64,000 nt of DNA from 20CM-2-65-7 sp963830455 (lineage in GTDB: Bacteria; Gemmatimonadota; Gemmatimonadetes; Gemmatimonadales; GWC2-71-9). The position numbers were made by a program, and so were the translations under genes. A model generated the notes under the pieces. It saw nothing but the letters and a program-made list of their open reading frames with translations. It did no database searches and was not told where the DNA came from. The stretch lies in NCBI GenBank assembly GCA_963830455.1, contig CAWHMT010000002.1, positions 310,001-374,000 of the forward strand, written 5' to 3'. Shown here piece after piece: positions 43,671-52,516 of the stretch (positions are counted from its first letter, which is position 1; each line of letters opens with the position of its first letter).

Positions 43671-44288
43671 GTGTTCCACAGCCTTGTCAATACGGTGCTG
43701 CTCGTCCTGGCTTCGGGGCAGACCCCCGACCAGCTGAAAACCTGCGCCGACCTGGAAAGCCGCGCATTTACGATCGGCACCTGGATGGCCCACAACTGGA
43801 CCGGCGGCCAGATGAACGGCAGCAAGACACGCGTCGCCGTTGTCGGGAAGGAGCTCCAGGACCAGCTTGCCTACTACTGGTTCGAAGTGTCGCTCGACGA
43901 TCCAGCGCGTGGCGCGAAGATGACAGTCCAGATCTTGGTGGGCGGACCCGGCGGCACGGCCGCCGGCGTGCGCAAAGCGAAAATGAAGATGGGCAACATG
44001 CCGCCCATGACCGTGCCGCCCGAAACCGTGCAGATGCTCAACGGGATCAACGTCGCGCAGATCGCGCGCGAATGCCGGACCATGCAGCTCGTGGCCTGGG
44101 ACGACGTGGCCGCCCCGGCGGGCAAGTTCCGGGCGATGCACCTCCGCGATCAGCGTACATCGGCCGAGTTCTGGATTACGCCCGGCGCGCAGTCGCAAAT
44201 CGTGAAGCTGACCTGGAAGGACGGCTCGACGGCGGTGCTCACGGCGCAGGGCAACGACGCCAAGTCGTCGATGACCGGAATGCCCTAG
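43671..44288 (+). CDS. Secreted protein of unknown function
   Basis: A 205-residue protein from a GTG preceded by ggggag. The start gives a signal peptide (MFHSLVNTVLLVLASGQTP). The frame is open further upstream but would run over the tRNA, so that is not used. The body (MAHNWTGGQMNGSKTRVAVV, YYWFEVSLDDPARGAKMTVQ, WITPGAQSQIVKLTW) reads as a small beta-rich domain I do not recognise. Its stop overlaps that of the convergent kinase gene by 4 nt. No partner is evident. Confidence 0.7.
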   Translation: MFHSLVNTVLLVLASGQTPDQLKTCADLESRAFTIGTWMAHNWTGGQMNGSKTRVAVVGKELQDQLAYYWFEVSLDDPARGAKMTVQILVGGPGGTAAGVRKAKMKMGNMPPMTVPPETVQMLNGINVAQIARECRTMQLVAWDDVAAPAGKFRAMHLRDQRTSAEFWITPGAQSQIVKLTWKDGSTAVLTAQGNDAKSSMTGMP

Positions 44289-47215
44289 CTGGCCGGCTTT
44301 GGCAACTCGGCGTTGAGGCGTGTCAACGCCGCGCGCGCTTCCTCGACATAGGGTTGCAGCTCGGGATCGGGATTGCGCCACGCCTTCACAACGAACGAGA
44401 AGCCCTCGAGCGCGCGCTCGCGGTTGCCAAGCCGCTCGTTCACGCGACCGCGCTCGAGCGCGCGCAGGATTTCGATGACCGAGACTCCGGGATTGAAGCC
44501 GACCGGTGGTCGTTCGAGCAATGCCGCCGCGTCCGCCGGCCGGCCCCGCGCTTCTAACAACTGCGCATGCGCCAGGTCGTCAATCTGGTTTACTCCGAAG
44601 GCCGCGGTATCAGGCCGGGCGTCGAACAGGCGCAACGCCTCGGCACTGTCGCCCCGTGCGAGTGCCAGGTACGCCCGCTGTGCCACGAGCATGTAACCGA
44701 AGAATTCCTTGGCGACTGGCGGGAGATTCGGTGGCGGGTGTTGCCGTACCGCCTCGACCTTGCGCAGCGCCTTCAGGATGCCAGCCGTGTCGCGCGCTGC
44801 CGCGAGCAGTGGCACCGCGAAGAAGAGCCCGTCGCCGGGGGCGTCCACCCAGCTCCGCGCCAGGCGCGTCGCGCTGTCGCGGGGGATGGCCCCCACCAGG
44901 GCGGACTGCGTCAGGAGGGCGGGGACCGGGGAGCGCGGCACCGCCTCCCGGAGGTGGCCGCGCGCCGCCAGGACGTTCGGCAACATGAACACGCTCGCAT
45001 TCGACTTCTTGCCCGTCTTGTCCTCCGCGTCCACGCGGGCGCGGAGCATGACGACCATCGTTTCCGCCGAGTCCATCCACCGCCCAAGCGCGAGCCACAC
45101 GGTCTGGACCAGATGGGCGTCCGCGCTGTCGGCCAGATAGGTGATGGCCTTGGCGCGTGTGGCGGGGTCCATCAGCCGGACGACCAGATCGGTGCTCTGG
45201 GCATAGGTGCCCATGGCGCCCGCGGTGAGGAACGCCTGGGCGTAGCGTCGGCCGGCTTCAGTCCCGCCCTCGTCGATACCCAGCGCGATCGCGTGGACGT
45301 ACGACGGCGTAAACGCCGAGTCGAGCGCGATGGCGCGATTGAATGCCTCGAGCGCGGCGTGCGGTTGCAGCCTGGCGAGAGAGCCGGCGTGAAAGCGCGC
45401 GTCGCCCAGCATGTACCACAACTCCGGGTCGTTCGGATAGCGGCGGACCGCCTCGTCCAGCGTCGCAATCAATCGCTTGCCGTACGTCCACCAGCGGCCG
45501 GCGGTTGGCCCGGGACCCTCGTACACCACCGCGGCGAGCGATTCCGCCTGGACGATGAGGCTCTCGCGCGGCGCGAGCCCGTGATTCATGGCTCCAGCCC
45601 GGAGTTTGTAGGTGCGCGACACCGAATCCTGCGCGGAGTGCTGCCATCCGGCGGCCATACCCGCGTGACTCCAGGCGAGCGTAAAGCCGCTGTCGAGCGC
45701 GATTGCGCGCTGGTGATACGTGAGCGACGAGTCCCATGCCGAGCGGCGCAGGAACTGCTCTCCCTGCAGGAACGCCTTGAGCGCGGGGAGGGAGCGTGAG
45801 CCGAGCGGGGCGGTGCGCACGAGACCGATGGCGCGGGTGCGCCCCAGCTCGCGCAGCACCCGCACCGTGAGGGAATCCGCAAGCCGGTCGATGCGATCGG
45901 TGCGTTCGCGCAGCTCGATCTCACCAAGCACCGTAGGTCCCTGTACGTCGAGCACGGTGGCGGTCAACCGGACCGAATCCGAGCCCGCCTCGATCAGGCC
46001 GCCAAAGACGACGGTTCTCGCGCCGGTTTCCTGTCCCAGCGATTGCGCGGCCGTCGCGTCCCCGCGCCCGCGCCAGCGCCGCACGACGAGTGTGGGCGAC
46101 ACGGTGCGCAGCGGGCCCGCGCCATCCAGGCTGCGCGACAGCACGTCGACGAGCCCCTCGCGCCACAGCTGCAGCTCCGGTCCGATCACGTCGAACGGCG
46201 CGATCGCGACGCGATTGGGATCGAGCGCCGGCGCGGTCCGCGGCTTGAGCGCGATCCATCCCGCCAGCACCGCGATGGCGGCGACCGCCGCCAGCGCGAG
46301 CCAGCGGTTGCGCGGCCGCCGCATCACGTGCCGCATCGTCGCGATGGGAGACGTGATCGCGACCGAGCCGCTCGGCGTCGCCATGCCTTCGAGCCTCTCG
46401 AGGATCTCGTGCGCGGTCTGCGGACGGTCCGCCGGATTCTTGGCGAGACACGCCATCACGAGCTGGGCCAGCGCGGGAGACAAGGCCGGGCGCTTGTCGG
46501 TAATCGGCACGACCGGCTCGGTAATATGCGCCGCCAGCATCTGATGCGGCGCCATGCCGGCAAACGGCGCGCGTCCGGTGAGCATCTCGTAGGCCATCGC
46601 GCCGAACGCGTAGATGTCGGCACGGTGGTCGATGTTCGGGTCGCCGGCGGCCTGCTCGGGCGCCATGTACGCCGGCGTGCCCAGCGCCACGCCGACGGAC
46701 GTAAGCCCGCTCTCGGTCTTGGCCTGGCTGACGGCCTTGGCCACACCGAAGTCGGCCACGACGGCATGATGGCCGCTGAGCAGCACATTGTCGGGCTTGA
46801 TGTCGCGATGCACGACGCCGCGCGCATGCGCGTACGCCAGCGCGTCCGCCACGTCTTTGAGAATCCGCACGGCGTCGCGCACCGGCAGCTCGCCCTCACG
46901 GGACAGCCGCGTGCGCAGCGCTTCGCCCTCGACGAACGGCATCGTGTAATAGAGGAGATCCTCGTGCCCCCCCGCGGCCAGCAGCGGCACGATGTGCGGA
47001 TGTTGCAGCGAGGCGGAGAGCTGAATCTCCCGATTGAACCGATCGACACGCATTTCCAGCGCGAGGTCGGGCGGCAGCACCTTGACGACGACGCGGCGCG
47101 CGAGCCGCGTCTCGTCGGCCACGAACACGCGACTCATCCCGCCGCCGCCCAGCTCCTGCTCGATCCGGTATGCGGTGCCGAGCGCATCTTGCAGCCGTTC
47201 AGAGAGTTCTGGCAT
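44285..47215 (-). CDS. Membrane Ser/Thr protein kinase with TolB-like/TPR extracytoplasmic region
   Basis: A 976-residue protein. The PknB-type kinase domain (about 15-275) has a GGGGMSRVF glycine loop, RRVVVKVLPPD (Lys45), VVHRDIKPDNVLL (Asp138) and VADFGVAKA. APEQAAGDPNIDHRADIYAFG is the activation-loop exit. One transmembrane helix (about 303-320, WLALAAVAAIAVLAGWIAL) is followed by a ~650-residue periplasmic part with a TolB-like N-domain (VAIAPFDVIGPELQLWREGL) and repeated helical TPR-like units. Such large kinases are common in Gemmatimonadota and Acidobacteriota. The substrate is unknown; the FHA-cyclase is a candidate. Confidence 0.93.
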   Translation of the reverse strand: MPELSERLQDALGTAYRIEQELGGGGMSRVFVADETRLARRVVVKVLPPDLALEMRVDRFNREIQLSASLQHPHIVPLLAAGGHEDLLYYTMPFVEGEALRTRLSREGELPVRDAVRILKDVADALAYAHARGVVHRDIKPDNVLLSGHHAVVADFGVAKAVSQAKTESGLTSVGVALGTPAYMAPEQAAGDPNIDHRADIYAFGAMAYEMLTGRAPFAGMAPHQMLAAHITEPVVPITDKRPALSPALAQLVMACLAKNPADRPQTAHEILERLEGMATPSGSVAITSPIATMRHVMRRPRNRWLALAAVAAIAVLAGWIALKPRTAPALDPNRVAIAPFDVIGPELQLWREGLVDVLSRSLDGAGPLRTVSPTLVVRRWRGRGDATAAQSLGQETGARTVVFGGLIEAGSDSVRLTATVLDVQGPTVLGEIELRERTDRIDRLADSLTVRVLRELGRTRAIGLVRTAPLGSRSLPALKAFLQGEQFLRRSAWDSSLTYHQRAIALDSGFTLAWSHAGMAAGWQHSAQDSVSRTYKLRAGAMNHGLAPRESLIVQAESLAAVVYEGPGPTAGRWWTYGKRLIATLDEAVRRYPNDPELWYMLGDARFHAGSLARLQPHAALEAFNRAIALDSAFTPSYVHAIALGIDEGGTEAGRRYAQAFLTAGAMGTYAQSTDLVVRLMDPATRAKAITYLADSADAHLVQTVWLALGRWMDSAETMVVMLRARVDAEDKTGKKSNASVFMLPNVLAARGHLREAVPRSPVPALLTQSALVGAIPRDSATRLARSWVDAPGDGLFFAVPLLAAARDTAGILKALRKVEAVRQHPPPNLPPVAKEFFGYMLVAQRAYLALARGDSAEALRLFDARPDTAAFGVNQIDDLAHAQLLEARGRPADAAALLERPPVGFNPGVSVIEILRALERGRVNERLGNRERALEGFSFVVKAWRNPDPELQPYVEEARAALTRLNAELPKPAS

Positions 47216-47273
47216 GGCCGGGTAAGATAACGTGCGCGTTGACGCGCTGCGGGGCCCGGTCTAGTTTGACGCC

Positions 47274-48257
47274 GTGCCGTTAGTCCTCGCCCTGGTCCTG
47301 CTCTTTCTCACCGCGTGTAGCGGTCCGTTCCCACAGTCGGTGTTCGCCCCGAAGTCGGATTTCGCCGTTGAGCTGGACGGTCTGTTTTGGAACATCTTCT
47401 GGTGGGCGGTCGCGGTGTTCCTGATCGTCGAGACGCTGCTCGTGATCGCCATCGCGCGCTATCGCGCCCGTCCGGGGGCGCCGACGCCCAAGCCGGTCCA
47501 CGGCCACACCCTGCTCGAGATCGGCTGGACGCTCGCGCCGGCACTGATCCTCGTCTTCATCGCGGTGCCCACGATGCGAACGATCTTTGCGACCGCGGGG
47601 CATGCACCCGACGGCGCGCTGCGCGTCGAGGTCATCGGTCACCAATGGTGGTGGGAGTACCGCTACCCGACGCTCGGCATCAGCACGTCCAACGAGCTGC
47701 ACCTGCCGGTGGGGACCCCGGTCCAGGTGGAGATGACCTCCGCCGATGTGATCCACAGCTTCTGGGTTCCCGCGCTCGGCGGCAAACGCGACTTGACGCA
47801 GGGCCGCCACAGCCGCATCGCGTTCCGCGCGAATTCCACCGGCGAGTACTGGGGTCAGTGCGCGGAGTTCTGCGGCGCGTCGCACGCGAACATGCGCCTG
47901 CGCGTCATGGTGGAGTCCGACTCGATGTTCCAGCGATGGGTCGACCGGCAGCGCGCCGCACCCGTGGCGCCCGCCACGGGATCGGCCGAGGAAAAAGGGC
48001 TGCAGATCTACCGGCGCAGCGCGTGCATCGGGTGCCATACGATTGCCGGCGTTTCGCCCGGGCAGGTCGGTCCCGATCTCAGTCACGTCGGGAGCCGCGG
48101 CACGATCGCCGGGGCGTTGTTCCCGAACACCCCCGAAGCCTTGCATCGCTGGATTCAGAACGCGCCCGGGCTGAAACCCGGCGCGCTGATGCCGCCGCAG
48201 AATTTCTCGGCGGAGGATCTCGATGCCCTCGTCGTCTACTTGCAGAGTCTGAAATGA
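47274..48257 (+). CDS. ctaC: Cytochrome c oxidase subunit II with fused cytochrome c (caa3 type)
   Basis: A 327-residue protein. Lipoprotein signal LVLLFLTACSGPFPQ, two transmembrane helices, and a cupredoxin domain with VEVIGHQWWWEYRYP and the CuA ligands in VIHSFWVPAL and GQCAEFCGASHANM. A C-terminal cytochrome c domain (from about 235) has CIGCHTIAG and an axial methionine in GALMPPQNFS. It accepts electrons from cytochrome c and passes them to subunit I. The start is GTG. It is coupled to ctaD by ATGA. Confidence 0.95.
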   Translation: MPLVLALVLLFLTACSGPFPQSVFAPKSDFAVELDGLFWNIFWWAVAVFLIVETLLVIAIARYRARPGAPTPKPVHGHTLLEIGWTLAPALILVFIAVPTMRTIFATAGHAPDGALRVEVIGHQWWWEYRYPTLGISTSNELHLPVGTPVQVEMTSADVIHSFWVPALGGKRDLTQGRHSRIAFRANSTGEYWGQCAEFCGASHANMRLRVMVESDSMFQRWVDRQRAAPVAPATGSAEEKGLQIYRRSACIGCHTIAGVSPGQVGPDLSHVGSRGTIAGALFPNTPEALHRWIQNAPGLKPGALMPPQNFSAEDLDALVVYLQSLK

Positions 48258-50044
48258 AGAGCTGGCTGACGACCACCGACCACAAGCGCATCGGCCTCCT
48301 GTACTTCTGGACGGCGTTCTTCTTCTTCCTGGTCGGCGGGCTCGAGGCGCTGATCATCCGCGCGCAGCTGGCGCAGCCGGAAGGCATCGGCGTCAGCGCC
48401 GAGACGTACAATCAGCTGTTCACGATGCACGGCACGACGATGGTGTTCCTCGCGTTGATGCCGCTGTCGGCCGCGTTCTTCAACTTCATCGTCCCGCTGC
48501 AGATCGGCGCGCGCGACGTCGCGTTTCCGCGCCTCAACGCGTTCAGCTACTGGGTCTTTCTGCTCGGCGGGCTGTTTATGAACGCCAGCTTCATCGCGGG
48601 CCCGCTGTTCGGCGCGGGCCGCCTGTCGGTCGCCCCCGACGCGGGCTGGTTCGGCTACGCCAACCTGACGTCACGGCAATTCTCGCCGGGGCCCAACGTC
48701 GACTTCTGGCTGCTCGGCCTCCAAATCCTTGGCATCGCGTCGCTCGCCGCGGGATTCAATTTCGTCGTGACGATCCTGAACATGCGGGCGCCGGGCCTGC
48801 GCATGCTGCGCCTGCCGCCGTTCACCTGGATGACCCTCATCACGCAGTTCCTGGTGATCACCGCGTTTCCCGTCATCACGATCGCCCTCGTGCTGCTGAT
48901 GTTCGACCGGTTCTTCGGCACGCACTTCTTCCTGCCGGCGGGCGGCGGCGATCCGATCCTGTGGCAGCACCTGTTCTGGATGTTCGGCCACCCCGAGGTC
49001 TACATCCTGATTCTGCCGGCGATGGGGATCGTGTCGGAGGTCCTGCCCACGTTTTCCAGGAAGCCGCTGTTCGGCTACACCATCGTCGTGTATTCGGGCG
49101 TCGTGATCGCGTTCCTGGGGTGGAGCGTCTGGGCGCACCACATGTTCGCGGCCGGCATGGGCCCGATCGCCGACTCGGTATTCGCCGGCGCCACTATGCT
49201 GATCGCGATCCCGACCGGCGTAAAGATCTTCAACTGGATCGGCACGCTCTGGGGGGGGCAGATCCGCTTCACGACGGCGATGCTGTTCGCCATCGGCTTC
49301 ATCGCGATGTTCATTATCGGCGGGTTGTCCGGCGTCTCGCACGCGTCCGCGCCTTCCGACCTGCAGCAGACCGACACCTACTACGTGGTCGCGCACATCC
49401 ACTACGTGCTGTTCGGCGGCACGATCATGGGATTGTTCGCCGGGATGTACTACTGGTGGCCCAAGATGACGGGGCGGCTGCTGTCGGAGACCCTCGGGAA
49501 GTGGCACTTCTGGCTGACTATGCTCGGCCTGAACCTCGCGTTCTTCCCGATGCACCTGTCCGGCCTGCTGGGCATGCCGCGCCGCATCTACACCTACTCG
49601 CGGGAGCTCGGCGTCGCCGACTACAATCTCGTCTCGACGATCGGCGCATTCGTCATCGGCGTCGCGACGCTGGTGTTCCTGTACAACCTGGTGCGGACCG
49701 GGCGGCGTCCGGTCAACGCCCCCAACGACCCGTGGGGCGGCGCGACGCTCGAGTGGGCGATCCCGTCACCGCCGCCGGTCTACAACTTCACCGTGATCCC
49801 CACCGTCGAGAGCCGGCTCCCGCTCTGGCAGACCGAGCGCCATGCAGCGATGATGCGGCTGCCGGAGCGGCCGCCCGCGCCGATTCACGTGCCGGGCGGC
49901 TCGTGGTGGCCGATGATCACCGCGGCCGGCCTGCCGGTGATGGCCAGCGGGGCGCTCGCGCACCTGCTGCCGGTCGTGCTCGTCGGCGTGGCGGTCGTCA
50001 TCGTCGGCATCTATCGCTGGGCCTACGAGCCCTTCGAGATGTAA
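48254..50044 (+). CDS. ctaD: Cytochrome c oxidase subunit I
   Basis: A 596-residue heme-copper oxidase. Twelve main helices; the low-spin heme ligand lies in LFTMHGTTMVFLA. WMFGHPEVYILILPAMG holds the CuB histidine and the cross-linked tyrosine, SVWAHHMFAAGM the other CuB histidines, and VVAHIHYVLFGG the heme a3 and a ligands. YVVAHIHYV and the HPEVY tyrosine place it in the A family. It has a C-terminal extension of one or two helices after VYNFTVIP. It reduces oxygen to water with proton pumping. Start and stop are tightly coupled to ctaC and ctaE. Confidence 0.97.
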   Translation: MKSWLTTTDHKRIGLLYFWTAFFFFLVGGLEALIIRAQLAQPEGIGVSAETYNQLFTMHGTTMVFLALMPLSAAFFNFIVPLQIGARDVAFPRLNAFSYWVFLLGGLFMNASFIAGPLFGAGRLSVAPDAGWFGYANLTSRQFSPGPNVDFWLLGLQILGIASLAAGFNFVVTILNMRAPGLRMLRLPPFTWMTLITQFLVITAFPVITIALVLLMFDRFFGTHFFLPAGGGDPILWQHLFWMFGHPEVYILILPAMGIVSEVLPTFSRKPLFGYTIVVYSGVVIAFLGWSVWAHHMFAAGMGPIADSVFAGATMLIAIPTGVKIFNWIGTLWGGQIRFTTAMLFAIGFIAMFIIGGLSGVSHASAPSDLQQTDTYYVVAHIHYVLFGGTIMGLFAGMYYWWPKMTGRLLSETLGKWHFWLTMLGLNLAFFPMHLSGLLGMPRRIYTYSRELGVADYNLVSTIGAFVIGVATLVFLYNLVRTGRRPVNAPNDPWGGATLEWAIPSPPPVYNFTVIPTVESRLPLWQTERHAAMMRLPERPPAPIHVPGGSWWPMITAAGLPVMASGALAHLLPVVLVGVAVVIVGIYRWAYEPFEM

Positions 50045-50644
50045 ATGGCACACGCACCACACGGCGCCCACGCCGAAGCGCATCGCACCAGCATGGGGCT
50101 GGACAGCCGCAAGATGGCGTTCTGGGCGTTCATCGGCTCGGAGTGCCTGCTGTTCGGCTCGCTGATCTCGACCTACCTGATCTACAAGGGACGCAGTCTG
50201 GTCGGTCCCTACCCCCACGAGATCCTGAACATCCCGTTCACGTCGTTCAGCACGTTCGACCTGCTGATGTCGAGTCTCGCCATGGTGCTGGCGCTCGCGG
50301 CGGTGCAGCGCGGCGACATGAAGCAGGGCAAGCTGTGGCTGCTGGTGACGGCGCTGCTCGGCCTGATCTTCCTGGGCGGGCAGGTGTGGGAGTTCAGCCA
50401 CTTCTATCATGAAGGGCTGGGGCTGACCACCAACCTGTTTGGCTCGACGTTCTATGTGCTGACGGGCACGCACGGCGCACACGTCACGGTGGGGGTAATC
50501 TGGCTGCTCACGTTGTGGGTGCAGGCGCTGCGGGGGAAACTCGGCCCCGCCAACGCGATGACCGTCGAGATCACGGGACTGTACTGGCATTTCGTGGACG
50601 TCGTCTGGATTATCATTTTCACTGTCGTGTATCTGATCCAGTGA
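50045..50644 (+). CDS. ctaE: Cytochrome c oxidase subunit III
   Basis: A 199-residue, five-helix subunit III of the short type found in caa3 oxidases. KMAFWAFIGSECLLFGSLIS and GQVWEFSHFYHEGLGLTTNL are family motifs, and TGTHGAHVTVGVIWLL ends the core. ATG immediately follows the ctaD stop with no gap. It stabilises the subunit I core and influences proton uptake. Confidence 0.94.
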   Translation: MAHAPHGAHAEAHRTSMGLDSRKMAFWAFIGSECLLFGSLISTYLIYKGRSLVGPYPHEILNIPFTSFSTFDLLMSSLAMVLALAAVQRGDMKQGKLWLLVTALLGLIFLGGQVWEFSHFYHEGLGLTTNLFGSTFYVLTGTHGAHVTVGVIWLLTLWVQALRGKLGPANAMTVEITGLYWHFVDVVWIIIFTVVYLIQ

Positions 50645-50690
50645 GGTTGTTGAGGTGGGTCCAGGTTGGTGAAGGTTGGTGGAGGTTCTT
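50645..50690 (+). repeat. Direct short-repeat array, word ggttggtgaa (array G)
   Basis: ggttgttgaggtgggtcc then aggttggtga and aggttggtgg words between ctaE and ctaF. Only one orientation is present. The ctaF Shine-Dalgarno sequence (gaggagg) follows directly. Confidence 0.7.
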
Positions 50691-50707
50691 AATGAGGAGG
50701 AGATCGG

Positions 50708-51010
50708 ATGGCTGAGCAGGCGCACGCCACGACGGGCACGTACCTTCGGATCGCCGCGATCCTCGTGATGATCACAGTGATCGAGGTCGGCGTGTTCTAC
50801 GTCCCGGCGTTCCAGGGTGCGCTGGTGCCGACCCTGCTCGTCCTGTCGGCCGTGAAGTTCGCGCTGGTGGTGATGTTCTACATGCATCTCAAATTCGACA
50901 ACAGGTTCTTCAGCTTCCTGTTCGGGGGGCCGCTGCTGCTGGCGCTCGCCGTGGTGGTGAGTTTGCTCTTCATCTTTTACGGATCGATCCGGTTGCGCAC
51001 GGGAACGTGA
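50708..51010 (+). CDS. ctaF: Cytochrome c oxidase subunit IV (CtaF-like)
   Basis: A 100-residue, three-helix membrane protein (ILVMITVIEVGVFYV, LLVLSAVKFALVVMFYM, LLLALAVVVSLLFIFYG). KFALVVMFYMHLKFD is the signature of prokaryotic COX4-like subunits. Position after ctaE and a strong gaggagg Shine-Dalgarno sequence support it. Confidence 0.9.
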   Translation: MAEQAHATTGTYLRIAAILVMITVIEVGVFYVPAFQGALVPTLLVLSAVKFALVVMFYMHLKFDNRFFSFLFGGPLLLALAVVVSLLFIFYGSIRLRTGT

Positions 51011-51075
51011 ATGACCAATGATCAATGTCCAATGATCAATGATCAATGAACGTTGAACATTGGACACTGGACATT
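51011..51075. repeat. Inverted array, word atgatcaatg/tgtccaatg (array D1)
   Basis: It starts at the ctaF stop: atgaccaatgatcaatg, tccaatgatcaatgatcaatg, then the reverse words gaacattggacactggacatt. The ctaG ATG (51046) and its first nine codons lie inside it. The same words form D2 at 51862. Confidence 0.85.
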
Positions 51076-51873
51076 CCGCAGTGGAATCGATGGGATCTGC
51101 ACCCTAGCGTCGTGGTCGGGCTCGTCCTCCTGGGCGGGCTTTTTGCGTACTTGGGGGGATTCACGTCGGCACGTCGGCACGTCGCAAGCTTTGCCGGGGC
51201 GCTGGCCGTGCTGTTTTTCGCACTGAACGGCCCATTACACAATCTCTCGGACAACTACCTCTTCAGTGCGCACATGGCGCAGCATCTGCTGCTGACGCTG
51301 GTCTTTCCTCCGCTGCTGCTGTACGGCTGTCCCGCGCACGTGGTGCGGCCGCTGCTACGCCCGCGCTGGGTCATGGCGCTCGGGCGCGCCGTCACGCGGC
51401 CGGTCGCCGCGGGGCTGATCTTCACGGCTCCGATCGTCACCTGGCACTTTCCGGCGTTGTACGAGGCAGCGCTCCGGAACCACAACCTCCACATCCTGCA
51501 GCACCTCGTCTTTCTCGCGACCGCAGTCATCATGTGGTGGCCGGTGCTCTCACCGGTGCCGGAGCTGCCGCGCATCCCGCACCTGTTGCAGATGCTGTAC
51601 CTGTTCCTGCTCGGGATTCCGATGTCGATCACGGGGGCATTGATCGCGCTCTCCGATCACGTGCTGTATCCGTTCTACGCAGCGGCGCCGCGGGTGGGGG
51701 GGCTGTCACCGATTCAGGACCAGCAAATCGGCGGGCTGCTGATGTGGGTGCTGGGCGGGCTGATGCTGTGGATCGTGATGACTGTTATCTGGTTCCGCTA
51801 CTCAGTGTGGGACCAGCGCGGCGATGCGGAGAGGGGAGTGCCGCTGGCGGCCTATGGGCCGAATGATCAATGA
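51046..51873 (+). CDS. ctaG: CtaG-type cytochrome c oxidase assembly factor
   Basis: A 275-residue, about seven-helix membrane protein of the caa3 CtaG family: HMAQHLLLTLVFPPLLLYG and HNLHILQHLVFLATAVIMWW carry the conserved histidines, and GGLSPIQDQQIGGLLMWV is the closing signature. It helps assemble the CuB site of the oxidase encoded upstream. The first ~10 residues (NVEHWTLDI) and the last codons plus stop (NDQ) are encoded by arrays D1 and D2. A later internal start is possible but the ATG in D1 is the best visible one. Confidence 0.9.
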   Translation: MNVEHWTLDIPQWNRWDLHPSVVVGLVLLGGLFAYLGGFTSARRHVASFAGALAVLFFALNGPLHNLSDNYLFSAHMAQHLLLTLVFPPLLLYGCPAHVVRPLLRPRWVMALGRAVTRPVAAGLIFTAPIVTWHFPALYEAALRNHNLHILQHLVFLATAVIMWWPVLSPVPELPRIPHLLQMLYLFLLGIPMSITGALIALSDHVLYPFYAAAPRVGGLSPIQDQQIGGLLMWVLGGLMLWIVMTVIWFRYSVWDQRGDAERGVPLAAYGPNDQ

Positions 51874-51926
51874 CCAATGTTCAATGTCCAGTGATCATTG
51901 ATCGTTGATCATTGGACATTGATCAT
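51862..51926. repeat. Inverted array, word atgatcaatg/tgtccaatg (array D2)
   Basis: aatgatcaatgaccaatg, ttcaatgtccagtgatc, then the reverse words attgatcgttgatcattgg, acattgatcatt. It contains the ctaG stop codon (51871-51873) and lies between convergent ctaG and the next minus-strand gene. It is the second copy of the D word set. Confidence 0.85.
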
Positions 51927-51932
51927 TCGCCG

Positions 51933-52436
51933 CTATTCGCCATCCTCCGTTTCACCTAATGGGTGGCGGCGTAGCTCCTCGCCGATCTTCGGATGCTCCC
52001 GCCACAGGAAGTAGCCCATGCCGAGCGCGGCGAGGACGTTCCCGATCGCCACGCTCCACCAGGCGAGATAGCCCAGCAGCGGCTTGGCGAGGAGCGCGAC
52101 GAGGATGTAGAACCCGACTTCGAAAAAGCAGAATCCGACGATGATGAGGAACAACGTGGAGGGGGCATACTCGACTTCGGCCGCGAGCGCCGCCGCGATA
52201 CAGCCGACGACGACGAACGCGCTTACGTGAATCATCGTATACCCGAAGATGCGTGCGGGCTCGATGACCACCATGCTGGGATCGGTTGCACCCCAGAACA
52301 CGGCGCTGCCCAACATCGCGGGTGTCAAGAGCGGCTGACCGTTGATGGTGTCGACGATGAGGATCCACAAGGCGACGACGGCGGCGCCGATGCAGCCGGC
52401 GATGAAGCCCTCGCGCAGGATGCGATTGAGGTCCAT
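51933..52436 (-). CDS. Four-helix membrane protein of unknown function
   Basis: A 167-residue protein with four predicted membrane helices (GFIAGCIGAAVVALWILIVD, MIHVSAFVVVGCIAAALAA, LFLIIVGFCFFEVGFYILVA, WSVAIGNVLAALGMGYFLW). A charged cytoplasmic tail ends REHPKIGEELRRHPLGE. I do not recognise the family. It sits beside the oxidase locus and is divergent, with starts touching at 52436, to another membrane protein gene if the longest frame of the latter is used. Confidence 0.7.
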   Translation of the reverse strand: MDLNRILREGFIAGCIGAAVVALWILIVDTINGQPLLTPAMLGSAVFWGATDPSMVVIEPARIFGYTMIHVSAFVVVGCIAAALAAEVEYAPSTLFLIIVGFCFFEVGFYILVALLAKPLLGYLAWWSVAIGNVLAALGMGYFLWREHPKIGEELRRHPLGETEDGE

Positions 52437-52476
52437 TGCGGCCCAATATATCGTCGGGCCGAGTGCGTGCTAGATT

Positions 52477-52510
52477 GGGGGCTCGGGAGTCGGGGCTGGG
52501 GACTCGGGAG
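52477..52510 (+). repeat. Direct G-rich array, word ggggactcgggag (array E)
   Basis: ggggctcgggagtc, ggggctg, gggactcgggag in tandem, directly upstream of the ATG at 52517. One orientation only. The last copy (gggag) doubles as the Shine-Dalgarno sequence. Confidence 0.7.
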
Positions 52511-52516
52511 AAACCA

